Source: a virus. From it: a DNA stretch of 44,241 bases. Location: the IMG/VR virus record IMGVR_UViG_3300049825_000297, positions 1 through 44,241 of that record, one strand, 5' to 3'. This document shows positions 1 to 7,389 of the stretch, in pieces; the stretch's first letter is position 1; every line of letters begins with the position of its first letter. The position numbers and the translations under genes are program-made. The notes beneath the pieces are model-generated. The model did not search any database. It saw nothing but the letters and a program-made list of their open reading frames with translations, and was not told the DNA's origin.

Positions 1-32
1 CCTCTATACCCCCTTCGCAAAATATATTCCAT
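1..32 (-). CDS. 5' end of a small gene that spans the window ends
   Basis: Read on the minus strand, bases 32 to 1 start with ATG behind an AGGAGG sequence (41-36) and stay open to base 1. Joined to base 44241 the frame continues without a stop into the truncated frame at 44058-44241, giving a 71-residue protein beginning MEYILRRGYRGRLRPD. This is the first gene of the minus-strand operon if the genome is circular. The AGGAGG-to-ATG spacing is only 3 bases, short but usable. I recognise no family. Confidence 0.6.
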   Translation of the reverse strand, partial: MEYILRRGYR

Positions 33-140
33 TTTCCTCCTATATGGCTCCTATATGGCTCTTTCTTGATATGGCTCCTATGCGCAGCGTTCCCGCCATA
101 CCCCCTTGACCGCGCGAAGCGTATGTGGTATCGTCGGGAT
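33..140. promoter_or_regulatory. Divergent control region between early and late operons
   Basis: This gap separates the first minus-strand gene (ATG at 32) from the late plus-strand operon (ATG at 141). A plus-strand sigma70-like promoter can be read: TTGACC at 106-111, a 17-base spacer and TATCGT at 129-134. A GCCATAC sequence lies just upstream of the -35 element (94-100). Three TATGGCTC boxes lie at 43-77. No clear minus-strand promoter could be picked out. The plus-strand transcription start would fall almost on the terS ATG. Confidence 0.55.
43..77. promoter_or_regulatory. Three TATGGCTC boxes, candidate operators
   Basis: Direct copies of TATGGCTC lie at 43-50, 54-61 and 70-77, spaced 11 and 16 bases start to start. 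They sit immediately upstream of the ribosome binding site of the first minus-strand gene. The same 8-mer recurs in other intergenic gaps (4071, 33668, 33693 and, reversed, 39519), which argues for a protein-binding site rather than chance. Confidence 0.55.
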
Positions 141-755
141 ATGATGAACGATCTCGGCCTCGACCTTTCCCGCCTCGCAGCCCCCGGCCGCAAAACGCAC
201 AGGCTGGAGGCGAATATCGTTCGCGAGCTCCGCGAAAGTGACTTCGCCCTGCTTGAGACGCGGCCCGCCGTTCAGGCCTTCGACATAAAGCGCCTGACCG
301 AACGGCATCATTCGCTCGCTCGGCTGCTCGCCGGTGGTGTCCCGCCCGGCGAGGCCGCAGTAATCACCGGGTACGTTCCGAGCCGTGTCAGCGTACTGCA
401 GGAATCCCCCGCGTTTCGCGAGCTTGTCGCATTCTATTCCGATGCCAAGGACGTGCAATTTGCACAGGTTCATGAGCAGATCGCGGGACTGAGTAAGGAT
501 GCCCTGCTCGAACTCCGTACTCGGCTGGAGGACTCCCCCGAGGACTTCTCTAACGGGATGTTGCTTGAACTGATCACCAAAACCCTGGACCGATCCGGTT
601 TCGGCCCCACCTCACAGGTGACTGCCGTCAACATTAACGTGGAACTCGGCAACCGGATCGAGCAGGCCCGGCTGAGGGCACGCGCTGCCGCAAGGGGCGA
701 CCTGATCGAGGGCACAGTGGAAACTTCAGATTGGACCCCGGCCAGTGACACTTGA
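141..755 (+). CDS. terS: Putative terminase small subunit
   Basis: The 204-residue protein directly precedes and overlaps (11 bp) the large terminase gene, the usual place for the DNA-recognition subunit of the packaging motor. I assign it by position and size; no motif is decisive. The middle (LLAGGVPPGEAAVITGY) looks like a helix-turn-helix segment of the kind small terminases use to bind pac/cos sites, followed by a helical region that could oligomerise. I chose the ATG at 141 over an upstream TTG at 66 because 66-140 reads through the promoter region. No strong ribosome binding site precedes 141; ATG codons at 141 and 144 are both possible. Confidence 0.7.
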   Translation: MMNDLGLDLSRLAAPGRKTHRLEANIVRELRESDFALLETRPAVQAFDIKRLTERHHSLARLLAGGVPPGEAAVITGYVPSRVSVLQESPAFRELVAFYSDAKDVQFAQVHEQIAGLSKDALLELRTRLEDSPEDFSNGMLLELITKTLDRSGFGPTSQVTAVNINVELGNRIEQARLRARAAARGDLIEGTVETSDWTPASDT

Positions 756-2241
756 CGAGGAACTCATTGAAGAACTAGGCAGTTTCGCCTACGACCCCCT
801 CGGTTTCGTCATGTGGGCGTTCCCCTGGGGCGAGCCGGGGGAACTCGCGAAATTCTCCGGCCCTGATGAGTGGCAGCTTTCGGTCCTCCGCGACCTCCGT
901 GATGGTGTTATTTCGACCAGCGAAGCAGTTCGCATCGCCACCGCCTCCGGCCATGGGGTTGGCAAATCTGCCCTCGTTGGCTGGCTCGTCTGGTGGGCCT
1001 ACTCAACCTTCCCCGGCACCCGCGGAGTCGTTACCGCGAACACCGAGAATCAGCTTAAGACAAAAACGTGGGTCGAGATTGCGAAATGGCACAGGCTCTT
1101 CATCGCCAAGCACCTGTTCAAATGTACCGCGACCGCGATTTTCTCCGTGGACGAAACTACTGCCCGTGAGTGGCGCATCGACATTGTGCCATGGTCGAAG
1201 AACAACCCGGAAGCTTTCGCCGGTCTGCACAACAAAAGCAAGCGAATCCTCGTCGTGTTTGATGAAGCCTCGACCATCGAGGATATCATTTGGGAAACTA
1301 CCGAGGGAGCACTGACCGACAGCGACACCGAGATCATTTGGGTCGTATTCGGGAATCCTACAAAGAACACTGGTCGGTTCCGCGAATGCTTTGACACGGG
1401 CCGGTTCGCCCACCGCTGGAAACAACACCGTGTGGACTCTCGAACTGTCAAGATCACGAACAAGGCGGAAATCGCAAACTGGATCAAAGACTATGGCGTC
1501 GCCAGCGATTTCATCAAGGTCCGCGTTCTCGGTGAGTTCCCGGCCAACGATGCCAGCAGCTTCATTTCTTACGACGCTGCCCTCGCCGCGACTGCCCGCG
1601 AATACGAGGACCAGCGGGGCCTGCCCATCATCCTCGGCGTTGACGTGGCCCGCTTCGGCGACGACTGCACCGTGATCTACCCCCGCCAAGGCCGCGATGC
1701 CCGTTCCCGCCTCCCGCTGGTCCTTCGAGGTCTTTCAACCGTAGAAGTTGCACAGCACGTTCTTTCGGAATACTTCCGTCTCGGGGCGTCAGTGGTGATG
1801 GTTGACGGCGGGGGAGTCGGCGGCGGAGTCGTGGACCAACTTCGTCTGACGCAAATCCCCGTCATCGACGTGCAGTTTGGCGCGAAGCCTTCCGGCTCCC
1901 CCGTGCTAACCCCCGGAATCCTCTATGCAAACAAGCGGGCGGAAATCTGGGGCGAGCTTCGTGAGTTCATCAACACCGTAGGCTGTATCCCCGATCGCGT
2001 CAAAGGCCTCGACCGCACCTTCCCCGCCGAGCTTTCTGCCCCTCAATACACCCTTGATGCCAAGCAGGGCATCCAGCTTGAGTCCAAGGCCATGATGAAG
2101 TCCCGTGGGCAGGCTTCCCCCGATCTCTCCGATGCGCTCGCTTGCACCTTTGCAATGCCGTGGAACTCCACCGCTAAGTTGGCCCTGCCAAAAGCTCAGG
2201 CCGATTACAATCCCTTCTCAGAGGACGCCATCTATGCCTAA
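745..2241 (+). CDS. terL: Terminase large subunit
   Basis: This 498-residue protein is the ATP-driven packaging motor and headful/cos nuclease. The ATPase domain is N-terminal: Walker A GHGVGKS at residues 69-75 and Walker B ILVVFDEAS with D173/E174. The C-terminal RNase H-like nuclease shows LGVDVARFGDD (acidic D300) and a later acidic SPDLSDALA near residue 465. The length fits the family. It starts with GTG at 745 inside the end of terS, so the two are probably translationally coupled. It assembles with the small subunit and docks on the portal encoded just downstream. Confidence 0.95.
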   Translation: MTLDEELIEELGSFAYDPLGFVMWAFPWGEPGELAKFSGPDEWQLSVLRDLRDGVISTSEAVRIATASGHGVGKSALVGWLVWWAYSTFPGTRGVVTANTENQLKTKTWVEIAKWHRLFIAKHLFKCTATAIFSVDETTAREWRIDIVPWSKNNPEAFAGLHNKSKRILVVFDEASTIEDIIWETTEGALTDSDTEIIWVVFGNPTKNTGRFRECFDTGRFAHRWKQHRVDSRTVKITNKAEIANWIKDYGVASDFIKVRVLGEFPANDASSFISYDAALAATAREYEDQRGLPIILGVDVARFGDDCTVIYPRQGRDARSRLPLVLRGLSTVEVAQHVLSEYFRLGASVVMVDGGGVGGGVVDQLRLTQIPVIDVQFGAKPSGSPVLTPGILYANKRAEIWGELREFINTVGCIPDRVKGLDRTFPAELSAPQYTLDAKQGIQLESKAMMKSRGQASPDLSDALACTFAMPWNSTAKLALPKAQADYNPFSEDAIYA

Positions 2242-2401
2242 GCCTCCGAAAATCCCGCCCGCCGCGCTTCCCCCAACGACCGCCCAGGCCCGTGGTAGTT
2301 TGACCCCCGCGCAGGGCTTCTTGCCTCCGACTCTTCTAACCTCCCCCTCCGGCACCAAGCGCGCCATTACGCAGCGCCGCACCCTTTTGGGAGGCATGTA
2401 A
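2234..2401 (+). CDS. Small protein between terminase and portal
   Basis: A 55-residue proline-rich protein (MPKPPKIPPAALPPTTAQAR...) ends in RAITQRRTLLGGM. It starts inside the terL stop region (ATG at 2234, terL TAA at 2239-2241) and its TAA (2399-2401) shares its last base with the portal ATG. Small proteins with a basic stretch and a C-terminal TLLG tail between terL and portal genes are common in BPP-1/epsilon15-like and related podophages, as far as I recall. The role is unknown; a minor head component is a guess. The tight double overlap supports it being a real gene. Confidence 0.65.
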   Translation: MPKPPKIPPAALPPTTAQARGSLTPAQGFLPPTLLTSPSGTKRAITQRRTLLGGM

Positions 2402-4068
2402 TGCGCGTCTCCCCAGCCGATCTTACTGAAATGCAGCAGCTGATAGCGGCGATGGAAAGCGAGTTCACTGATTGGGAATCGCACTTCCAGGACCTCGCCA
2501 AGTTTATTCTTCCCCGCCGCTACACATGGCTCCACCGCAATGGCACCGCCAAGGGCGAAACCGCGAAGCGCCGCAATGAGTTCATTCTCGACCCGACCGC
2601 GACGACTGCGTTGCGTGTTCTTGCCTCCGGGATGCTTAATGGCATCACCAGTCCGTCCCGGCCATGGCTCCGCCTGCGTTTCACTAACTTCAACGACGAG
2701 ACGCTTTCAAGCGAAGCCTCTCTTTGGCTCGAAGAGTGTGTTCGCCGAATGCTGATTGTCATGGCCGAGTCCAACTTCTACTCCGCGATGGCCATGCTCT
2801 ACACCGATCTGCCCTGCTTCGGCACCGCGGGCATGATTATTTACGAGGACTTCCACGATATTATTCGTTGCTACAACCTCGCCTGTGGGGAGTACCGCAT
2901 CGGGCAGGACGACCGGAAGATCGTTGATCGTGTCTGCCGCGTTTACGAGCAGACCGTCGCGCAACTCGTGGGCCGCTTCGGCATTGATCAGGTTTGCGAG
3001 CAAACCTCCTACAAGTTCCGCGCCGGGGGCCCCCGCCTGCTCGAGACCGTTCCCGTCTGCCACCTCATCGAGCCAAATGATGATAGGGGCCGAAAACTCG
3101 GCGGTCAGTTCACTCACCGCGAATACTATTGGGAACAAACCCGCACCACCGGCGACATGCTGGAAATTTCCGGCTACCGCGACACCCCAGGCATTTTCCC
3201 TCGATGGGAGTTGACCGGGAACGATACCTATGGGACCTCTCCCTGCATGGACGCCCTTCCTGACATCATGCAACTTCAGCAAGAAACCAAGAACAAAGGC
3301 ATGGGCTTGGACTACATGAATAAGCCGCCGATTGTGGCAGATATTGCGTTCCAAACCAAGCCCAACAGCCTACTCCCCCGCGGCATAACCTTCGTTCCCT
3401 CGCACTCCCAGATCGGGGCGAAACCCATCTACACCGTCAATCCTCCCATCAACGACATGCGGATGGATATCCGCGATATTCAACTGCGGATCAAGGAAAT
3501 CCTCCACAACGACCTGTTCTCCATGATTTCCCAGCTTGAAACCGTCCGCACCGCCACAGAAATCGACGCCCGCCGGGAGGAAAAACTTATCCGCCTCGGC
3601 GCAGTTCTGCAGCGGTTTGAAAACGAAGCCCTCGATCCCGCCGTCAAACGAGTATTTAACATTATGAAACGGCGGGAGCTCCTGCCCCCACCACCTCCAG
3701 GCTTCGAGGATCAGCCCATTGAGGTCCAGTACGTCTCCGTCCTTCAGGACGCTCAACGCGCCGTGGGCACCGCTTCGACTGAACGTTTCCTCCAAGTCAT
3801 CGGCTCGCTGGCCGCCGCTGCCCCGGAAGTCCTGCAAATTCCCGACTTCCCCGAGTTGCTGCGCGATTACGCCGAACGCCTCAACGTCCCGGCCGTCGGC
3901 GTAAAGTCTCGTGAGCGTGTCGCCGAAGAACAGGCTGCTCAGGCCGACCAACTTGCGGCGCAGCAATCCGCGCTCGTCGGCGGGGAACTCGCTAGTGCTG
4001 CCAAAAATCTTTCCGCCGCTGATGTTGGCGGGGGCCAGAATGCCCTTCAAGCCTTGATGGGAACCTGA
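2401..4068 (+). CDS. Portal (head-to-tail connector) protein
   Basis: This 555-residue protein resembles the T7-type bacteriophage head-to-tail connecting family (PF12236): a helical N-terminus, then FILPRRYTWLHRNGT and LDPTATTALRVLASGMLNGITSPSRPW, and later MDIRDIQLRIKEILHNDLF and SQLETVRTATEIDARREEKL near the C-terminal stem. It would form the dodecameric ring at one capsid vertex through which DNA enters and leaves and to which the tail adaptor binds. The C-terminus is rich in Ala and Gln (EEQAAQADQLAAQQSAL), as in other members. Its position after terL and before the scaffold/capsid genes fits. Confidence 0.93.
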   Translation: MRVSPADLTEMQQLIAAMESEFTDWESHFQDLAKFILPRRYTWLHRNGTAKGETAKRRNEFILDPTATTALRVLASGMLNGITSPSRPWLRLRFTNFNDETLSSEASLWLEECVRRMLIVMAESNFYSAMAMLYTDLPCFGTAGMIIYEDFHDIIRCYNLACGEYRIGQDDRKIVDRVCRVYEQTVAQLVGRFGIDQVCEQTSYKFRAGGPRLLETVPVCHLIEPNDDRGRKLGGQFTHREYYWEQTRTTGDMLEISGYRDTPGIFPRWELTGNDTYGTSPCMDALPDIMQLQQETKNKGMGLDYMNKPPIVADIAFQTKPNSLLPRGITFVPSHSQIGAKPIYTVNPPINDMRMDIRDIQLRIKEILHNDLFSMISQLETVRTATEIDARREEKLIRLGAVLQRFENEALDPAVKRVFNIMKRRELLPPPPPGFEDQPIEVQYVSVLQDAQRAVGTASTERFLQVIGSLAAAAPEVLQIPDFPELLRDYAERLNVPAVGVKSRERVAEEQAAQADQLAAQQSALVGGELASAAKNLSAADVGGGQNALQALMGT

Positions 4069-4070
4069 GA

Positions 4071-4078
4071 TATGGCTC
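4071..4078 (+). promoter_or_regulatory. TATGGCTC box after the portal gene
   Basis: A copy of the TATGGCTC box sits in the 37-base gap between the portal stop and the next gene, upstream of its AAGGAG ribosome binding site (4093-4098). It is one of the few intergenic gaps in the late operon, so this may be an internal control point. No promoter hexamers were recognised beside it. Confidence 0.35.
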
Positions 4079-4105
4079 TTGCAATCCCCGTCAAGGAGCG
4101 TTATC

Positions 4106-4462
4106 ATGGCAAACGATAGAACCATTGCCCGAGCCACTTCTAAACTCGCAAAGGAGCAGCGTCAACAAGTTGAGGCCGGCCTCCGTCACCTCGTCTCCCG
4201 CAAAGAAGGCCGAGTCTACCTTTGGCACCTTCTCGGCCAAACCGGTCTCTTTGCGAACCCACACTCCGCGAATGCCCTCAACACAGCATTCGCTTGCGGG
4301 GAACAAAACGTGGGTCAGAAAATCCTGGCCGACCTGACTGACGCCGACCCCAATGCCCTCCTGCTCATTATGAAAGAGAGCCAAGACGATGAACGAATCC
4401 GTAACGCCGCCCTCGCTCGAAACGTCGCTACTGACGGAGGCGACCCCGCCGACTACGACTGA
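4106..4462 (+). CDS. Bbp19-like phage protein
   Basis: A 118-residue protein with the pattern GRVYLWHLLGQTGLF...AFACGEQNVGQKILADL, which I recognise from the Bbp19-like family first seen in Bordetella phage BPP-1, always near the portal and capsid genes. The exact function is not known; a structural or assembly role is inferred from position. The start at 4106 has a strong AAGGAG at 4093-4098. The C-terminus overlaps the scaffold gene by 74 bp in another frame. Confidence 0.75.
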   Translation: MANDRTIARATSKLAKEQRQQVEAGLRHLVSRKEGRVYLWHLLGQTGLFANPHSANALNTAFACGEQNVGQKILADLTDADPNALLLIMKESQDDERIRNAALARNVATDGGDPADYD

Positions 4463-4994
4463 GCCTGCGGCAACCTTGCTGACCGAGCCCGCGACTCCGG
4501 CCGTCGAGTCAACCTACGTCGCCCTCGCTGCCACTGACATTGCCGAGCTCGCAGGCGCCGATTTCACCATCCCCGAGGCCCTGCAAACCAAGGCCGCGGA
4601 ACTCTTTTCTACACTGAAACTCACCAAAGAGACGGCGGCCCCGCTTGTCTCTCTCTACACAGACCTCGCGCGGGAAGCTGGCGAAGCGAACGCCGCCGCT
4701 TGGTCTGCTACCATCGACGAATGGCAAGCTGCCACGAAGGCTCACCCCGATTTTGGCGGGGACAAGCTGGAAGCATCTCTTGCAACCGCGAAGCAGTTCA
4801 TCATCGACTACGGTGATCCTGACTTCAACAAGATGCTCGCCGTCACCGGCACGGGCAACCACCCGGCCATGCTGGCGTTTATCCTGAAAGCGGCGAAGGC
4901 TGTCCCCGGCGAGGCCAAACCGGCCCCCGCCACAATGCAAAGTTCGGCGAAATCCCTCGCTGAACAAATGTTCCCAAACATCGGAGCTAACTAA
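4389..4994 (+). CDS. Putative capsid scaffolding protein
   Basis: A 201-residue acidic Ala/Thr/Glu-rich protein lies directly upstream of the major capsid gene, the canonical scaffold position in podoviruses. Residues 1-45 are low-complexity and probably disordered (repeated TEPAT-type units); the middle includes LKLTKETAAPLVSLYTDLAREAGEANAAAW, a helical stretch seen in phage scaffold/assembly proteins, and HPDFGGDKLEASLATAKQFI. The C-terminus (SSAKSLAEQMFPNIGAN) could contact capsid subunits. No protease motif was seen. It overlaps the previous gene by 74 bp and is 2 bp from the capsid gene. Confidence 0.75.
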   Translation: MNESVTPPSLETSLLTEATPPTTTEPAATLLTEPATPAVESTYVALAATDIAELAGADFTIPEALQTKAAELFSTLKLTKETAAPLVSLYTDLAREAGEANAAAWSATIDEWQAATKAHPDFGGDKLEASLATAKQFIIDYGDPDFNKMLAVTGTGNHPAMLAFILKAAKAVPGEAKPAPATMQSSAKSLAEQMFPNIGAN

Positions 4995-4996
4995 CT

Positions 4997-6001
4997 ATGG
5001 CTGCACTTCAAACTCAGTGGCCTACGATACTGGACCACTCGCGAGCAATGGGGGCCGATGGCCGCCTGCTTGCCTTCGCAACTCTGCTGTCGCAGACGAA
5101 CGAAATTCTCCAGGACATGCCGTTCATCGAGGGCAACCTGCCGACCGGGCACGTTGTCGGCGTCGAGACCGGCCTGCCCACCGCTACCTGGCGCCGCCTC
5201 TACGGCACCGTCCAGCCGTCCAAAGCCACGACCGAACAGGTCACCGAAGGCATTGGGATGCTGGAAGCCTACAACGAAATTGATGTTGACGTGGCGAACC
5301 TGAACGGCAACACCGCCGAGTTCAGATTGCGTCAGGCCCAACGGACCGTTGAGGGCATGAACCAGAACCTGGCCGAAACGCTTTTTTATGGTAACACGCT
5401 GATCAACCCCGAACGTTTCGAGGGCTTCACGCCGCGCTTCAACTCCTTGGCTGCCCCGAACGCCGAAAACATCATTCCCGGCGGCGGCGTAGGCGCGGAC
5501 AACCGTTCGATCTGGCTGATCGTCTGGTCCCCTGCCACCGTGTTCGGCATCACTCCGAAAGGCTCTCAATCCGGGCTGAAGATGGAGGACAAGGGACAGG
5601 TCACTTCTGAAAACAAATCTGCCACCTTCAACGGTGGTTTGATGGAAGTCTACCGGACGCACTTCCAGATCAAAGCCGGTCTGTGCGTTGCCGACTGGCG
5701 CTACGTCGTTCGCATCTGCAACATCGACCGTTCGGACCTGACCGCCAACGCGGCAACCGGGGCCAACTTGCCGAACCTGATGTTCGAAGCACTCGCGCGT
5801 ATTCCCTCGATGGGCATGGGCCGGGCAGCTTTCTATTCCTCGCGCGACGTCTGGACCAAGTTCCGCCAGCAACTGGCTGCGGCCACAGCCGCTTCCACGC
5901 TGACAGTTGAAAACGTGGGCGGGGTCTTGACTACCTCGTGGCACGGCATCCCCCTCCGCCAAGTTGACCGCCTCGCCGTCAACGAAGCCCTGGTTACGTA
6001 A
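4997..6001 (+). CDS. Major capsid protein (HK97 fold, BPP-1 type)
   Basis: A 334-residue protein resembling the major capsid proteins of BPP-1-like podoviruses in length and in segments such as LLSQTNEILQDMPFIEGNLP and RRLYGTVQPSKATTEQVTEG. These correspond to the N-arm/E-loop region; the P-domain and A-domain follow, with ENIIPGGGVGADNRSIWLI and TSWHGIPLRQVDRLAVNE at the end. It forms the icosahedral shell, likely stabilised by the cement protein encoded next. GGAG lies 10 bases before the ATG. No covalent cross-linking residues can be judged by eye. Confidence 0.9.
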   Translation: MAALQTQWPTILDHSRAMGADGRLLAFATLLSQTNEILQDMPFIEGNLPTGHVVGVETGLPTATWRRLYGTVQPSKATTEQVTEGIGMLEAYNEIDVDVANLNGNTAEFRLRQAQRTVEGMNQNLAETLFYGNTLINPERFEGFTPRFNSLAAPNAENIIPGGGVGADNRSIWLIVWSPATVFGITPKGSQSGLKMEDKGQVTSENKSATFNGGLMEVYRTHFQIKAGLCVADWRYVVRICNIDRSDLTANAATGANLPNLMFEALARIPSMGMGRAAFYSSRDVWTKFRQQLAAATAASTLTVENVGGVLTTSWHGIPLRQVDRLAVNEALVT

Positions 6002-6012
6002 GGAGAACCAAG

Positions 6013-6465
6013 ATGATCCTCGACGAGTCCCTTTCCATCTGCAAAGCCACGGCGGTTTCAGCTGCGGCAGGTACAGCACTGGTTGGCAACCAAATCGACC
6101 TCGGAGTTGGCGAACGAAATCCGCTCCGGGGTGTGCAGCCCTTGTACCTGGTGCTGACTATTGACGTGGCCTTTACCTCCGGGGGTGCGGCTACTGTCAA
6201 CTTTCAGCTGGTTTCGGATGCTCAAGTTGGCATCCTGACCGACGGCACCGCCACCGTCCACTATCAGACCGGCGCGATTGCTCTCGCGGGCCTGACCCTC
6301 CGCCGTCGGTGGATCGTACCGCTGCCTTGGTCGCCCGACACGGAGCGCTTCCTCGGCTTGCTGGTTGTGACTGCGGCCGCCACTACAACTGCAGGCTCGA
6401 TCACCGCCGAAATCACGGCCTTCCCGCCGAGCAACTACGCGCCTTATCCTGACGCGGTGAACTAA
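6013..6465 (+). CDS. Bbp16-like capsid cement protein
   Basis: A 150-residue protein with a beta-rich pattern (VNFQLVSDAQVGILTDGTA, WIVPLPWSPDTERFLGLLV, ITAFPPSNYAPYPDAVN) of the type known as Bbp16 family capsid cement protein, which decorates and stabilises the BPP-1 shell. Location directly after the capsid gene agrees. AAGGAG lies 7 bases upstream of the ATG. The next gene starts one base after its stop codon. Confidence 0.8.
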   Translation: MILDESLSICKATAVSAAAGTALVGNQIDLGVGERNPLRGVQPLYLVLTIDVAFTSGGAATVNFQLVSDAQVGILTDGTATVHYQTGAIALAGLTLRRRWIVPLPWSPDTERFLGLLVVTAAATTTAGSITAEITAFPPSNYAPYPDAVN

Positions 6466-6466
6466 T

Positions 6467-6709
6467 ATGTGGGTAAAACTCCGCTTCCCCTTTTTCGATG
6501 GTCTGCGAGTCTATCCCTACGGCGTCAGCGAAATCTCCGATGGCACGACCTTGCCCTCGGATGCCGTAATTCTGGAGGCTGCGCCGGTTGAGCCTGCGCC
6601 TCCTCCAACCCTCGACACTCTCTTCGAACTCGGCAAAACTGGCCCACAAACCATCATTGCCGAGCCGAACAAAGAAACTACCTTTAGCGAGCTAGGGAAA
6701 AAGAAGTGA
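6467..6709 (+). CDS. Small protein after cement gene, unknown
   Basis: An 80-residue protein: an N-terminal beta-like segment (MWVKLRFPFFDGLRVYPYG), a Pro/Ala-rich linker near residues 44-52 and a polar C-terminus ending in lysines. I do not recognise it. It is packed between the cement gene (1 bp gap) and the tail adaptor gene (GTGA overlap), which supports expression as part of the head operon. A minor head or joining component is possible but not shown. Confidence 0.7.
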   Translation: MWVKLRFPFFDGLRVYPYGVSEISDGTTLPSDAVILEAAPVEPAPPPTLDTLFELGKTGPQTIIAEPNKETTFSELGKKK

Positions 6710-7389
6710 CAACATCAGTCCTTGACGTGTATAATCTCGCCTTGAGTGCTATCCACGCCAAGGGCGCTGTCGCTTCCCTCCTCGAACGGTCCCGCGAACG
6801 CGAAGTCTGCGAACGTTGGTACCCGCTCGTCCGTGACACCGTGCAGGAGGCTGCCTATTGGCCTTCCTGCACGGCCACGGAACGGCTTGCCCTCGCGGAA
6901 GAACGCAATTTTTCTTTGGCTTGGTCTGCCGGAAATCCCGCGCCACAGTATTCCTTTGTCTATTACCTGCCCGCGGACTATCTCCGCGCCCGCTATCTCG
7001 CATCTTTCCTCCCCTTCACTGTCGAGTTCGACTCGACGCGCTCGCGTCGGATGCTCCACACCTCGGAACCCGACGCCGCGCTCGTCTATACAAGGCAGTC
7101 CGATAACGTTCTTGACTGGACGCCCGGCCAAAAAATGGCCACGGTCTACGGCTTGGCCGCTCACATTGCGGGGCCGATCACAGGTTCTCGTGCCCTGACA
7201 GCGGATTGCATCAGCAAAGCAAATTCAATTCTGATGGATGCACAGGCCTCCGCACAGAACGCCCAAGACCAGCAAGCGGAAATACTCCCAGCGGTCTTTC
7301 AGGCCCGTGGCTACGCCGGTGGGGTGTCCTCCCCGGCCTTCTACTATCCAACTGGCGGATATTTCAGCGCGGCGGTAGTCAATGTCTGA
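6706..7389 (+). CDS. Tail adaptor / tail tubular protein A-like
   Basis: A 227-residue protein with the signature of podovirus head-tail adaptors (T7 gp11-like): SVLDVYNLALSAIHAKG, REREVCERWYPLVRDTVQEA, then SFVYYLPADYLRARYL and VYTRQSDNVLDWTPG. Members form the ring between portal and nozzle. It starts with GTG at 6706, overlapping the preceding TGA as GTGA, and ends overlapping the nozzle gene by 8 bp. The C-terminal tail (SPAFYYPTGGYFSAAVVNV) is aromatic-rich and may contact the nozzle. Confidence 0.85.
   Translation: MTTSVLDVYNLALSAIHAKGAVASLLERSREREVCERWYPLVRDTVQEAAYWPSCTATERLALAEERNFSLAWSAGNPAPQYSFVYYLPADYLRARYLASFLPFTVEFDSTRSRRMLHTSEPDAALVYTRQSDNVLDWTPGQKMATVYGLAAHIAGPITGSRALTADCISKANSILMDAQASAQNAQDQQAEILPAVFQARGYAGGVSSPAFYYPTGGYFSAAVVNV

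Noticed and set aside
66-140. Longer terS starting at TTG 66
   Set aside because: It would read through the boxes and promoter and gives an unlikely N-terminus; 141 is favoured.
4991-6079. 362-aa minus-strand frame opposite the major capsid gene
   Set aside because: Shadow of the capsid gene in GC-rich coding; no ribosome binding site, no homology recognised, runs against the late operon.
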